64,000 nt of DNA from Jaltomata sinuosa (lineage: Eukaryota > Streptophyta > Magnoliopsida > Solanales > Solanaceae), in NCBI GenBank assembly GCA_003996215.1, contig QJPP01001836.1, positions 295,882 to 359,881 on the forward strand. Direction: 5' to 3'. The notes under the pieces were generated by a model. The model made no database searches. It was not told where the DNA came from and was given only the letters and a program-made list of their open reading frames with translations. This document shows, piece after piece, positions 1 to 11,790 of this stretch (within the stretch, counting starts at the first letter, position 1; each line of letters opens with the position of its first letter). A program made the translations under genes and the position numbers.

Positions 1-1079
1 AACCATCCCTCACCGTGGATAAGCTCTATAAAGGTGACCAATCTCTCCATAATCATAACAACTAGGCAGACCAAGATACACGATCGTGGGCCAATTTCTA
101 GAAGAGTGCCCATGTTCACCGTACTGACAACAAACTTTATCGGAACCACTAGCCCAAAATCTATCTCTAACCACCAGGGGACCACCCATACTACCTTGCA
201 CTCCATCTCTAGTCAGTGGTACTGAAGTCTTGAGAGATAACATCTGCTGACCCTGCTGAAAGGAAGGTAGTATTTTACGATAATCCCTAGCAAGGTGCCC
301 ATGACCACCACACTCAAAACAACTCTCACTGGGTACATATAGGCTAGAAGATCTTACTAAACCTGACCGGCCACCACGGCCTACACAACCTGAAAGCGAA
401 CCTCAAAGAATCTGACCCATAACATGTCTACTAAGCTCAACATGCCCTCTACCCCCAGACTCTAAAACCTGTGGAGTAACTAAAACTTGCTTGGTAGACA
501 AGAAGCAATAGAACTGATCTTTAGAAGAGAATCCCCTACCTAGAGTCTGGGAACCTCAGAAACTGTCTTGGAAATAATGTCTCTTAGCACTACCCTCATA
601 AGACTCATCGCACAAACCTTTGATAGCCCAAGCATGATCCAATACTTGAAGGAAGGTCATCCCAACTGTAACCAAATTCTTGGTTGCCAAATAAAGCAGT
701 GAAATCAAACGTCCAACAAAGCTCTAAACCCTATCAAACTCTGAAGGCATAGTCCAAGAAGTATGCCTATCAATCTCGTGAAATCTCTCCTCAAAGTCCA
801 ATACAGATAAATAACCTTGCTACAGAACTGGGAGCTCAACCCTAGTTAGAGCACCACTTATAAAATTAGGTACTAAAATACCCACTGAGGGACTTAGAGT
901 CCTAGCCACGGTGTCTTGTAGAACTGGGGTAGCTGTGAATCTAAACGAAGGCTGGGATGACCCCACACACCTTATCTGATGCGGTAAACTCTCACTCTGA
1001 AGTCCTGACACTGACTAAAGCACTAAACAACAGGCACAAAAGCCTCAACACCAACCGCTGTTGAACTCGTCTTAGGCAT
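1..1079 (-). pseudogene. gag: gag remnant of a minus-strand Ty3/gypsy element (H1), cut by the window edge
   Basis: On the minus strand an ATG at 1079 opens a reading frame beginning MPKTSSTA, followed by gag-like sequence (SVLDFEERFHEIDRH, then MTFLQVLDHAWAIKGLCDES) broken by several stops. Near the end there are three zinc-knuckle-like motifs: CFECGGHGHLARDY around 300-340, CCQYGEHGHSSRNW and CYDYGEIGHLYRAY within 10-130. Each has lost at least one metal ligand relative to CX2CX4HX4C. Gag packages element RNA, and the knuckles bind nucleic acid. The gag lies downstream of a primer-binding site and LTR in the same orientation, as expected for the 5' end of an element. The rest of the element lies left of the window. 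It is certainly non-functional. Confidence 0.75.
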
Positions 1080-1272
1080 CTGAGAAGTAATGGAACAACT
1101 GAAGTTTTACAAGTCAATAGAGCAAAGAATAAACGATCAGGAGCCAAAAAGATAAAAATTTTTCTAACAATGCCCTGTAGCCTCCCGTGGATATGATACG
1201 AACATTATTATACCATTTAACGAGACTCTAACTAGACACTTTCATATGTACCATAACACCGGTGAACCTCAA

Positions 1273-1284
1273 GCTCTGATACCA
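1273..1284 (-). other. primer-binding site (initiator tRNA-Met) of element H1
   Basis: Read on the minus strand, this is TGGTATCAGAGC, the complement of the 3' end of plant initiator tRNA-Met. It sits 3 nt inside the LTR end (ATGACA-type terminus at 1288). The leader between it and the gag start (1080-1272) holds nothing else that I recognise. Confidence 0.85.
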
Positions 1285-1287
1285 AGA

Positions 1288-2414
1288 TGTCACGACTTGA
1301 TTTCTCAGGTCATAATGGCACCTACAATCCCCCAGTAGGCAAACCAATCCTCATAGATCAGAATGATTAGTAATGGGCTACTACTTAACCAATACACACC
1401 ATAAGCAGAAATAAGTAGAAGCAGAATACAAGGATAGACAAAGTGAAACAATAACCTAAATATATACAAAAAGAAACTACACCAACACAATGACTTGGTA
1501 TCGATAGTACAAAAGCTTTTAATAGAATACAAGTGTTAGAAGTAACAAAATTATAAGTACAACTATCTCCGAATATACAAAGAGTGACAGTACAAAAGAT
1601 GAGATATGGTAAAGCCTAGACCGTCAGGCGCTCACCCTAGTCTCGAATATCAAAAAGCTGAATGAGTCTACAACGCAATTGATGGCAAAAGCTCAACTAA
1701 TATATGCACCAAAAAGATGCAAAAGTGTAGAATGAGCACCAATTGCTAAGAAACAGATACCTAGTAGGCATCATCAGCCGACTGAGTGCATATAAGATAT
1801 AAAAACAGTTATAAGCAGATAATATGGAGATAGTCACAGAAAACAAGGAAGAAGCACAAGGAACTAGCAAGAGTAGTCAACAAAGGGTTACAAGTATACA
1901 TGCTAGCACAGAAGGTATACATACACAGAAACACAGGTGAAATAAGGAGGAAGGAAGCACCTGAGATCCTTGCATCAACAATACATATAAAAAGAGAGTT
2001 TAAGAGGATGGGCAGTATACCAGTAACCTCAAAATAAAGGGGAAGCCAGAGAGCAATTCAACAATCGAAATAGAAGCTATAAACTAATAGAAATATGCTT
2101 AAGACATCAATATCAAGACAAGAATATACGAACAACCATCCGTTCAGTATAACCCTAGGATGTAATAACTAAACCACAAGCACCCAGATCCGCTGCTGAA
2201 AGACCATGACAAGGAATAGAACTCAATACCCCATAATTGCTCAGAAGGGTACACAATCATAGCCTCAATAATATAGGACTCACTAGACCCTCAATAATCA
2301 AAGTCAAAAATCTCGGAGCCTCAACAGGCTAAAACTCGCTAATCCACCAAGAACCAAAATCCATACAATCTCTATAAATGGAAAAGAATAATATAATCTA
2401 CCTACAGTCCCAAC
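1288..2414 (-). repeat. partial 5' LTR of element H1
   Basis: The inner boundary is TGTCACGACTTG (minus strand end ..TCGTGACA) directly beside the primer site. The sequence is homologous, in reverse, to the 3' third of the long plus-strand LTRs at 35904-39449 and 58446-61698. It has the shared box at 1764-1783 and the hairpin TTGCATC..GGTGCA near 1705. Homology ends at about 2411 (reverse of GGGACTGTAGGTAG), where an LTR piece of opposite orientation begins, so the LTR is truncated. Confidence 0.75.
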
Positions 2415-3209
2415 AACCTTGGTTCCTGTGGCTACATGGACCTTGTGTGTCCCCTGCAGGTCATGGCTAGTTAAGATCCTTTAGCATGTGCATATGCATG
2501 GTGAGGTAGTACTGTGGGCTGAGATGAGACTAGAGGTAATAGTTGCATTGATGAGAGTTAGATGGACCTAGATTCCATGTGTTATATCTGTTGAAATTAG
2601 TCTCTCCCTCATTCTTGTGGTGACTTATTGAACTTGATATTTGTATTGTTGACTTGAAACTTTCTTAGCGTTTGAATGCCTCTTACTTGTTATTTGGTTT
2701 GATTATATACCTTTTCTAAACTGAGTCGGCCTATGATACCTACCACCACATAGTATTTTATAGTGATACTACCCTATACTCTTCTTTTTTTGACTGCAGA
2801 CCATGTTCTAGAGACTGAGATGTGGCCTCGACTAGACTAGGCGATTGACACTTGATTCAAGAGTGAGCACTACTCCTCAGGCTGCCGTAGATCCTCTTCG
2901 AGTTTGTTTCCTTACACTGGACAATGAAACTCCTTGCTATTCATTTATTTATTTTAGTTATGTTGGAGATCTTAGATACATATTTTATTAGAGTTCTTAT
3001 ACGGTAATTTTCAGTTCTTGGATATGTTTAGTTAGTTGAATATTTTACAGTTTATTTATATTAGGTTGATTTCTTTTTGATTTAATTTAAGCTAGTTTTA
3101 TTCTATCTTTTCTAAAATTGATTCAGTAATAAGGGTACGTTTCGGGTAAGTTGGTTCTCCTACCGAAGGGTTATTGTGCGTGTCACTCACAATCAGTTGG
3201 ATCGTGACA
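2415..3209 (+). repeat. 3' part of a plus-strand gypsy LTR
   Basis: This piece carries the shared LTR box AGTCGGCCTATGATACCTAC at 2724-2743 and ends at 3209 with GGATCGTGACA, the terminus seen in the other long LTRs. The distance from box to end (about 485 bp) matches the complete copies. Its 5' part is missing, and the left junction near 2415 is approximate. It interrupts the leader of the minus-strand element X, which resumes at 3210. Confidence 0.65.
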
Positions 3210-3281
3210 CCAATCCACATGACTCTACTTAACATTGCTCTTATACTTGTGAGACCGGTAATCTAAGGCTCTGATACCAAG
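3210..3281 (-). other. leader and primer-binding site of minus-strand element X
   Basis: The minus-strand sequence TGGTATCAGAGC at 3268-3279 is an initiator tRNA-Met primer site, two bases from the LTR end at 3282. The flanking leader is recognisably related to the leaders at 1230-1284 and 39465-39520 (the ACCGGTGA and GTCTAGTAGAGTCC region). No gag follows because the leader is interrupted at 3209. Confidence 0.75.
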
Positions 3282-3850
3282 TGCCACAACCTAATTTACA
3301 TGATCATGCAGGCACCTACTCGACTCTAGCTTGATAGGAGAACCCTTTACCATCCATCCATCCCTTTTAAAACCTAAGTTCTTAAGCAGAAAAAAATTTA
3401 TAATAAACATAACCAATTGAAAAATGCAAAATCATCTTTCATTCTTTCAAGACAACACAATTTTTTCTAAGGACTTAGTCTAGACGTGTACAAGAGCTTC
3501 TACTACAAAGTAATTACAAAATAAAAGACACAGCTTCCGCCTGAGGAGTGAGATACATAGAAGCTGATGATGAATATCCGTCACTTCATCCAAGAAACTT
3601 CAAACAACATGTAACACACTTACATCCCCAAAAGGATATTGAAAGAGTAGTATCAGTACACTACACATACTTGTAGGCATTATCAACCGACAAAGATTAG
3701 TTCATGCAACATAATATAATATCAACAGAATCAAAAAATAACATTATACAAAAACTTTATGCCACTTATTCATAACTTACCATATTACCTCAACAAGTAT
3801 ATAGAAGATTAAAATTATCTTTCTATCTTTCAAATTAGTCTCTAGCTATG
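3282..3850 (-). repeat. LTR of element X, proximal piece
   Basis: The LTR starts with TGCCACAACC beside the primer site and carries the shared box in reverse at 3673-3691, about 410 bp from its end. It is broken at 3850 by solo LTR G. The 5-bp duplication CTATG at 3846-3850 recurs at 35093-35097, where the X LTR continues. Confidence 0.7.
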
Positions 3851-5080
3851 TATAATGACCCTCTAGGTCATTTTCTCTATTTTGTGCTTTTTCTGCATTT
3901 TGAGCTTTTCCACAGTGGTTACAAGTTATTTATCACTTGTTGGGATTGACAGATTTAATTCCTTAACAGTTCGTTTGTGTATTAAGCCCATTTCCCTTGT
4001 TTTGAAACTCTTAAAGTTGGAATAGTTGAATTTGGTCAATATTCTGAGAAGACGATCTTGGATGAAAACACCACCGATGTTGTTAGCTTTGTAATTTTGA
4101 CATTGGGCTAGTGGGACTTTTGGTTTAGGTCCGAAGGCTTCCATACTCATTTTGGGCACTTGGGTAATATTTAGGCCAAATTAGAAAAATGTTGACTTTG
4201 GTCAACATTCCATCAAGATGACCTCCGTTAGTCATTTTGATAATTCTGCTGAGTACATATTGTCATTTATAGTTGGGTAGTAAGTTTAGTTTGTGATCAC
4301 GAGTTTCAGAATGATTCTTGAGGGTATGAGTGGAGACTTTTTTAGTGTAGTTGCAACTAATGTTGCTGGTACTGGTATCGATGCGGCTGCGGAACTTTGG
4401 CCGCACCTGTGTAGCTGCCCCTACATCCAAATGTCATACCTATGGTGCGAGGTAACATCAGTAGGGCATCTCCCCTGCACTGCTTTCTCGCCCTTATGGT
4501 GCCGCCCTTGTGAAATTTGTGCCACACCTACAGAGACAGAGGTTTTTGTTGACCTCCACTCTTGTGTTGGTCTAGCCACAACTACATCACCGCACCTGCA
4601 TCATTTTGACTGCAGGTGCATCGATTTCTCGGAGTTTTAAATGAACTTTCTTCTTTATTTCTCTCATTTCGAACAACTTATCCTCCATTAAGTGAGCTCA
4701 GCTAAGAGGGAGAAGTAGTGTTTCTAGTATATTTCGTAATAAATTGAGGTAAAACTCTTCCTCTTCTAATTCTTTATCGTGTGTAGCTCTTTATTTTGCA
4801 TTTCATCCTTGAAATGGGTCCTTATTTGCGTGATTCCTCTTTGATCAAAATGTCATGTTTCAGACCATTTGATGTCCAAATTGTCTTTCAATTTTGCCCA
4901 AATTTTGGGCATGCGCCCTGGATCTTGTTGAGAGCATAATTATAAAATTTGTTTTTTTTATTTCATTAAGCAGGCCTTGAGGGTCATTTTCAACTTGATT
5001 TTCGGCCCAAAAATTCATATAGCAATATGGGTTTCATTCTTCTTTTCTTGACACCTGGATTATGTTTGTGATAGCATGGC
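3851..5080 (+). repeat. 5' piece of solo LTR G
   Basis: This is homologous to the first 1.3 kb of the E LTR (35904-37270). A GC-rich island at about 4375-4620 repeats GCGGC..CGCACCTG and CAGGTGC words on both strands. Open frames here (for example 4293-4640) run through the island and have no protein homology that I recognise. I see no gene. Confidence 0.7.
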
Positions 5081-5897
5081 TGATAAGATCTCGATTAGAG
5101 AGACTAATCAAAATCCAAATGTGGAAATTAAATAAGCAAAAATATGTGAATTAAAGCTAATTAACCAACTTTATGGGAAACAAGGAACTTTATACCCTCA
5201 CCTCCCAATTTAACTTAATTAACCAACAATAACTCCTCAATCAAACAAAGAGACACACAAATGAATCCACAAATGGATGAGTCTATGATTAATCAAGCAA
5301 ATAAGTTAAAAAGCAATCAAAGGAATCCACCCCTAATCACTCACCTAAACTATTAGGAATCCACCAAATAGTACTATTAGGAATCCACCCAATAGGTTTC
5401 TACACTAGATTAACTAATTGGGAATCCACCCAATGATTACAAGCTAGAATAGCAACTACAAGCTTCAAGAGGAATCTTCAATATTCATCAAAAATCTAAG
5501 GAATGAAAAAGACTAAGGAATGTATTTATAGTGTTTTCCTTGTACATTAAGAGGCCCAAAAATGACCTTAGAGGACTCTAAACTAGGCTCATGACGGGTT
5601 TGGTGCGGACGCTGATGCCAAATGCACAAGTCATTATGTTGGACGTACACCTTGTGCAAAGTTGATGTGTGAAACACACCAGTGAATGCGTGTGTCACAC
5701 CACTGGTTGCACCTCTTAGGCAGAATATCTGGCAGCCTCTTCTTCCCACACGATAATCCATAAGTTGTAGATCTTTGATATACGCTCTTCAATGGTCTCT
5801 AAAACCTTTTTCTTCATGAATAGAGCTTGTATGGCTTGGAGTTCTTTATCTTGGCTTCTAGTGAATGACCTCGTAGGGATTTTGATGAGCGATATCA
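5081..5897 (-). repeat. 3' LTR of the CRM-like element
   Basis: On the minus strand the LTR runs TGATATCGC ... GATCTTATCA and pairs with 30734-31554. It contains a TATAAATA box (plus 5523-5530), short direct repeats of ATTAGGAATCCACC at 5355-5445, and an island of GTGCG/CGCAC words at 5605-5715. The first 180 bp on the minus strand also encode an integrase tail (RSQDKELQAIQALFMKKK). Confidence 0.85.
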
Positions 5898-6489
5898 TCC
5901 TCCCCTTCTTGAAAAGGATTCATCCTTGAATCCATAGCTTTACCTACAACACAAGAAGACAAATCACTCACATTAAAAACATTGCAAACATTATACTCAC
6001 ATGGTAGATCGATCTTGTAGGCATTGTCGTTGATCATTTCAAGCACTTGGTATGGGCCATCACCGCTTGGACTCAACTTCTCTTTGAAGAGTTGGGAAAT
6101 CTTTCCTTCTGAAAGTGAACCCAAACCCAATCATTGGGTTGAAAGATCACTTTCTTTCTCCCATGGTTTTGCCGGAGAGCCACCTTGGAGTTATTATTTT
6201 CCATGGCCTCCCTTACCTTTTTGTGAATCTTCACCATTTCCTTTGCCGTTCGCTTTGCATCTAAACTCACAATAATATCACTAGACAAAGGGGTTAAGGA
6301 TAATGGAATCAATGGGTTGAACCCATAACATACTTCAAAAGAAGTCATGCCAATAGAGTAGTGAAGAGACCTATTGTAAGCAAATTCAATCAAAGGTAAA
6401 TGGTCCTCCCAAGAAGTTAGGGATCCTCTAAACTTGCAACAAAAAATGCCCCTAAGAGTCCTATTGACTACTTTGGTTAGACCATCCAT
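5858..6489 (-). pseudogene. pol: integrase C-terminal part of the CRM-like element
   Basis: Two overlapping frames on the minus strand cover the end of integrase. The upper one (6489-6073) starts after a stop and reads MDGLTKVVNRTLRG, with LPLIEFAYNRS and SFEVCYGFNPL further on. The third catalytic acid of the D,D-35-E triad, normally in DGxTEVVNRT, is Lys here. A frameshift near 6110 joins the segment GDGPYQVLEMINDNAYKIDL, the usual post-core fold. The frame then runs across the polypurine tract into the LTR and ends at H-stop (5858). The tail found in the LTR (about 5716-5897) is in another frame. Nothing here can be functional. Confidence 0.85.
5898..5910 (-). other. polypurine tract of the CRM-like element
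   Basis: The minus strand reads AAGAAGGGGAGGA immediately before the 3' LTR start TGATATCGC. This is the plus-strand primer for reverse transcription. It overlaps the end of the integrase reading frame (EGEDDIA). Confidence 0.8.
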
Positions 6490-7379
6490 TTAAAGATGAA
6501 AAGAAGTAGAGAACATGAGTTTGGTACCAAGTGTACCCCATAGACTCTTCCAAAAATGGCTAAGAAACTTGAAGTCCCTATCACTAACAATAGTGCGAGG
6601 TACTCCATGCAATTTAAGCACATGAATCACAAACAAATATGCAACATGAGATGCATCATCACATTTATGGCATGGAATAAAATGAGACATTTTAGAAAAT
6701 CTATCCACTACCAAAAAGATACTATCATGCCCTCTTTTGGTTCTTGGAAGTCCCAACATAAAATCCATAGAAATGTCCATCCAAGGACAAAGAGGGGTGG
6801 GAAGAGGTGTATATAGACCTTGGGTAGTAGTCTTTGACTTGGCTTGCTTGCATTCGAGGCATTGTCTATATAACTTCTCCATATAATGCTTCATCCTTGG
6901 CCAATAGAATTTCTCCATAAGGATGTCGAGTGTTTTGTTTAAACCAAAGTGTCCCATCATGCCACCACTATGAGCTTCTATGAGGAAGAGATCCCTCCAT
7001 GAACTCATAAGTACACACACTTTTCCATCCTTGAACAAATAACTATGAATCATTTGGAAACGTTCCACATGCTTCCCTTGGCCAAGTTCATCACAAATCT
7101 CTTTGAAGTCGGAGTCCTTAGAGTAGAACTCCTTTAGGATTTCAAAACCCATCATTATTGAAGTCAAGGAGTTAACCAATACGAACCTTCTAGACAAAGC
7201 ATCGGCAACCACATTTTCTTTCCCTTGCTTGTAGTGGATCACATAAGGAAATGTTTCAATGAATTCCACCCACTTAGCATGGAGCTTGTTCAACTTTGAT
7301 TGGCTCTTTAGATGCTTCAAGGACTCATGATTCGTCCTTATCACAAACTCTTATGCCATAGATAGTGTTGCCAATGAGC
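6490..7379 (-). pseudogene. pol: RNase H end and integrase core of the CRM-like element
   Basis: The open frame 7344-6490 (284 residues) starts in RNase H. TNHESLKHL has Asn where the family has catalytic Asp, and ENVVADALSRR follows. Next comes the integrase zinc domain with H..H in EAHSGGMMGHFG and C..C in QCLECKQ. The core has the first Asp in MDISMDFMLGLP and the second in IVSDRDFKF, then stops at FHL. The frame upstream of 7344 is broken (stop at AMA-stop-EF), and at 7380 it meets the target duplication of element B. The RNase H start lies on the other side of B, at 25835 and beyond. Confidence 0.9.
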
Positions 7380-7384
7380 CAATA

Positions 7385-9465
7385 TGTCACGCCCCGAGAC
7401 TACCCCCTAGACGTAACATGTGACCCGGGACTACAAGTTCCCTAAGTTAACCCTTGTTCATAGCATATTCAGGTATTCATAAGAAAATATAGCGGAAGCA
7501 TAAATAGAAGCTAGGCAGCCCAATCCATATATGACAACATCAAAATGAAACATAGTCCAAAAGAGAGAGTCGAATACTGTCTATGTCTAAAAAGCCTCTT
7601 CACATGACATAAGGAGTTACTAGGACAAGACCCTAGCTAACTTGAAGTATGAAAGTAAGCAACCATAAACAAACTAGGATCATAACTAGCCCTCGAACAA
7701 TGAGGAATCACCAACACTGACTGGAATGGCCTACGGTCTTTAGCCACGTGCCTAAAGAAGGAAAATCGAATATGCATCATCAAGAGGATGCAACACAAAA
7801 TATGCGTCAGTACTATAGGATGTACTGAGTATGTGAGATATGCATGATCATGATAAAAATATACTTAAAATATGCTTAAAACGAGATTATTCATATAAAG
7901 AGATAGCATAAGTATATGACAAGATATAGGATATAAAACATGAAGTTAAGTCAAGATTCAAAGTAATGTATCATATAACTTCATAGCTTGAAAATATTCA
8001 TACGGGAGTTTCTCTTAACCGACATAAATCATGTTGAGCTACATGGATTCCAGTGTCATGCACCCACACTGAAAAAGGTTGTCCTAACCGGCCAAGGTTA
8101 GAACCATATCATAAGGATCCTTTCATAAGCTACGGAGGGTAACCTATAGTGGTAACGTAGTTTTAGACTTGGGTTAACTAGAGCCCTCATCGCTCGGTGC
8201 TAAATACTACTCCCAAAACATATATAGCATAGTGCTCACATACATGTGACATATCTAGATATCGAAGCTTGTTCATAAACATGTTCATAACCCGGATCTT
8301 CATACTACTCATGAACCTTAGTTTAGAAAATGATTCATGAACATTGATGGCACATCGGGTGTCTTGTCTTGCATAATAATTCATAACTTGAAAACATACA
8401 CGACTCTAGTTTAATTTCATAATAACATATAATTTTATAGAATATAGGAACTAGGCATGCACTTGCTTGAAATTCAGGAAAACATGCTATCAAATCCCTA
8501 ATTTACTTGAATTAATTCATGCATGTAGAATTTGCTATAATTAACCTTGAATTCATGAAGTAAGAGTTCACATGTAAAAACCCATGCAAAATCATGAAAT
8601 TTAATAGTAATTTCATAGTAAAATCATGACAAGACAATTCATAGCGAAGCCCATAAGAATATGGGTAAGAACCCTAATTTGAAAGTTCATGAAATCAAAA
8701 TAGAATTTGGGGTTTTGGGCATAAGGATAAAAAGAATTCCATATTGAATACCCACATACCTTGATTTAAGCTAACCCAACTGAAATTGAAAAGAAAAGGA
8801 GGCTTGAACTTGGTGAGACTTGGAGCTTGAAGGAGTTTATTTCCCAATTTGGTAGATGAATAAGGGATAATGAGAGTCTTAGGCTAAATGGGGTAGAAAC
8901 CCTACTAAAAGTGGCAAAAATGACCTCACTTAGTAGTTAAAAGGGTGGGTAGTTATGAGTCAGCTTCAGGAATTACAGATGGATTTCACGAGTTGTAGAC
9001 TGAACCACGGCTCATGGTTTCCACTCGTGGTTTTTGGCCAACTCACCAGCTTGCAGAAGAACACTTACGGGTCAACAGGATGGACCATAAAAGAAATTAC
9101 GGTCCGTAGACCCAATCCATAATTTCTGACCCAATGGTCAAGCTACTGAAGAGGAACTACAAGTCAACATGATGGTATGTAGAATGAACTATGGCCCGTA
9201 ATGTTCACTTGTGGTTTCTGGAATAAGGCATAACTCTGGTTTTAAGTCCACGAGTGGACATGATGGATCGTAGAGGGAATCATGGTCCATAGAACCCACT
9301 CGTGATTCTCAGACTAGAGACTCCTCCTACATACTGGAACCACGGGATCATTTGATGACTCGTATTTCAAACCACGGTTTGTGATTTAGACCCGCCATTC
9401 CTAGAAAAGTCACAATTTTTAGATTTTCTAAGTTTGAAAGGTGGATTAAATTTTAGGGTGTTACA
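7385..9465 (-). repeat. 3' LTR of chromovirus B
   Basis: This 2081-bp LTR pairs with 23709-25829. Near 7770-7850 it carries, in reverse, the hairpin pair found in all related LTRs here (CAGTAC..GTACTG and TTGCATC..GATGCA). The block 8960-9400 is a dense island of CCACGAGT/ACTCGTGG and ACGGTCCGT-type words on both strands. It contains no gene. Confidence 0.85.
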
Positions 9466-9734
9466 ATACTTCTCCCTTGGGATCATTCATCCTCGAATGA
9501 AGACTAAGCAAGGAAAACTGGAGAGAAAATATCCCAACCAACCAACCAAACTTAAATCTCAAGTAAAAGCATGAAAACTGAGCTTTTCAACTTGAAACAT
9601 GAAAAACAAACTTCGGAGAACATGAAGGCATGCTAGGATCATGAATGGAACCAATGGAATAGAATCAGAGGGAGATACTAAGGAGGAAACTATTACCTCA
9701 AGCTGAAATGGGATCGGAAGGAAAGAAATGAGGG
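9466..9734 (-). other. polypurine tract and 3' untranslated region of chromovirus B
   Basis: The minus strand reads CCAAGGGAGAAGTAT directly before the LTR, a typical polypurine tract. The rest, up to the chromodomain, is non-coding and closely resembles 14903-15136 of element C. Confidence 0.75.
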
Positions 9735-10190
9735 TACTTGGATTTCATGGCTGCTTCTGCTTCCCAAGTAGCTCCCTCAACTAGCTAATTTATCCAAAGG
9801 ACATTTACCAAAGTGACTTCTTCATTTCTCAACCTCTGAATCTGACGATAAGTAATATCCAAAAGAAGTTCCTCTTAATTAAGGTTATCCTTCACATTCA
9901 CACCTTCCGACAAAACAATCAAGGTCGGGTCACCAACACACTTCTTCAACAAGGAAAAATGGAAAACTGGATGAACCACTTCTATATCCGATGGCAAATC
10001 TAACTCATAAGCGACACTACCGACTCTTCTTAGAATCTGATGAGGACCTACACATCAGGGACTAAGATTTCCTTTTTTACCAAACCTCATCACGCCATTC
10101 ATGGGTGACACTTTAAGAAATACCCAATCATCAATCTCAAACTCCAACTCTATTCTCCTCACATCTGCATATAATTTCTATCGACTCTGA
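9735..10190 (-). pseudogene. pol: chromodomain and integrase C-terminus of chromovirus B
   Basis: Minus-strand translation gives VHPVFHFSLLKKCVGDPTLI, then a chromodomain (ITYRQIQRLRNEEVTLVNVL, then LVEGATWEAEAAMKSKYPHF). Two in-frame stops interrupt it, where the sister element C has Y in TYEEVP and N in WRNQLVEG. In chromoviruses this domain binds methylated histone H3 and steers integration into heterochromatin. The upstream part (to about 10190) is the integrase GPY-type fold with frameshifts. It aligns collinearly with 15137-15654 of element C. Confidence 0.75.
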
Positions 10191-11075
10191 GCGATCTTCA
10201 ATATATCCCTAATAATTTGAACCTTCTCCATTGTCTCATGAACCAAATCTGGACCAATCAAAGCCGCCTCACCTACCTCAAACTAACCAATAGGAGACCT
10301 ACACCTCCGCCCATAAAGTGCCTAATAAGGAGCCATCTGGATGCTAGAATGAAAGTTGTTGTTGTAGGAAAACTCGATGAGAGGTAAGTGATTATACCAA
10401 TTACCTTTGAAATCAATCACACAAGCTCTCAACATATCCTCCAAAGTCTGAATAGTATGCTCTACCTGGCCATCTGTCTGAGGTTGAAAAGTTATGCTAA
10501 GCTTAACCTGTGTACCAAGAACTTTCGAAAATGACCTCTAATACTTGGATGTAAACTGAGTACCCCTATCTGAAATGATAGACAATGGAACACCATGCAA
10601 TCTGACTATCTCCCGAATGTAGAGTCTGGCATAATCATCTGCTGAATCAGTAGTCTTAACAAGCAAGAAATGGGATGACTTAGTCATCCAGTCGATAATC
10701 ACCCCAATAGAATCATGTTGCCTTCTAGTATGAGGCAAACCAGTAATGAAATCCATATTGATTGCTTCCCATTTCCAAGTAGGAAGATCAATATCATGTG
10801 TCATACCACCCGGTTGCTGGTGCTCTACCTTCACTTATTGACAGTTGGGACACTTAGCCATGAAACTTGCTATGTCCCTCTTCATACCATTCTACCAATA
10901 GCCTTCTCATAGGTCACGGTACATCTTTATGGCACCGGGGTGAATAGAATACCTGGAGTTATGAGCCTCAGCCAAAATCCGTTGTCTCACCCCATCGATG
11001 TTAGGAACACACAATCGACCTTGATATCGAAGCACACCATTTCCCCCTTGGGAGAACACCTCAACCCTTTGCTGA
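10191..11075 (-). pseudogene. pol: integrase of chromovirus B
   Basis: The zinc domain lies at about 10835-11010, with AEAHNSRYSIHPG (both His kept) and KCPNC followed by a stop. The core frame 10834-10538 includes INMDFITGLPHTRRQHDSI (first Asp) and SIISDRGTQF (second Asp). The continuation to the catalytic Glu (10440-10537) is frameshifted. The segment QTLEDML..DLPLIEFSYNNNFH is recognisable further on. The enzyme inserts element DNA into the genome; this copy is dead because of stops and shifts, although its visible active-site residues are better kept than those of C. Confidence 0.8.
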
Positions 11076-11092
11076 TGGATAGCACCCTTAAG

Positions 11093-11790
11093 CTAAAGTA
11101 AAATGGAATCACTGTCTTGCTTTGCCTTCACTTCTGCTACCAAGGATGATTCAGAACCATTCTGAACAATAACAACACCTTCTGTTGAGTCCATAAGGCA
11201 AACTCCTAGTCGACCCAGTCGATGAACATCCTTGGCCAATTCCTTCTTTTCGTCTTCAACTGAAGACACACTACCCATGGATAATCTACTAAGTGCATCT
11301 GCCATAACATTGGCCTTACCCAGATGGTAAAGCACACTCATATCACAATCCTTAGGAAACTCAAGCCATCTCCTTTGACAAAGATTCAATTCCTCTTGAG
11401 TGAACACATACTGAAGACTCTTATGATCGGTGAATACATTAACATGGACACCATACAAGCAGTGTCTCCAAATCATCAAGGCAAAAACCACGGCCACTAA
11501 CTTAAGATCATAAGTAGGGTAGTTTTTCTCATAAATATTAAGCTGTCACAAAGCATAAGCAATCACTTTACACACTACATCAACACACAACCCAAAACAA
11601 TCCTAGAGGTATCACAATACACAACAAAGACATCTACGCCCTCAGGTAGAACCAACACTAGAGTTGTGGTCAATCTAGTCTTCAATTCCTAAAAGTTCTT
11701 CTCACATAGATCAGACTACTGAAATTTGACCTTCTTCTGAGTCAACCGAGTCATCAGGGAAACAATGGAAGAAAACCCTTCCACAAATCT
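11093..11790 (-). pseudogene. pol: RNase H of chromovirus B
   Basis: The open frame 11497-11093 reads MAVVFALMIWRHCLYGVHV, FTDHKSLQYVFTQEEL, and NVMADALSRLSMGSVSS. It holds the third and fourth catalytic Asp of the retroviral-type RNase H fold, then the linker to integrase. The N-terminal part (11498-11790) is in broken frames. It aligns with 16685-17245 of element C. Confidence 0.85.

Noticed and set aside
4293..4640. 115-residue plus-strand frame
   Set aside because: Lies in the GC-rich island of LTR G; no domain, and the E LTR has no equivalent frame.
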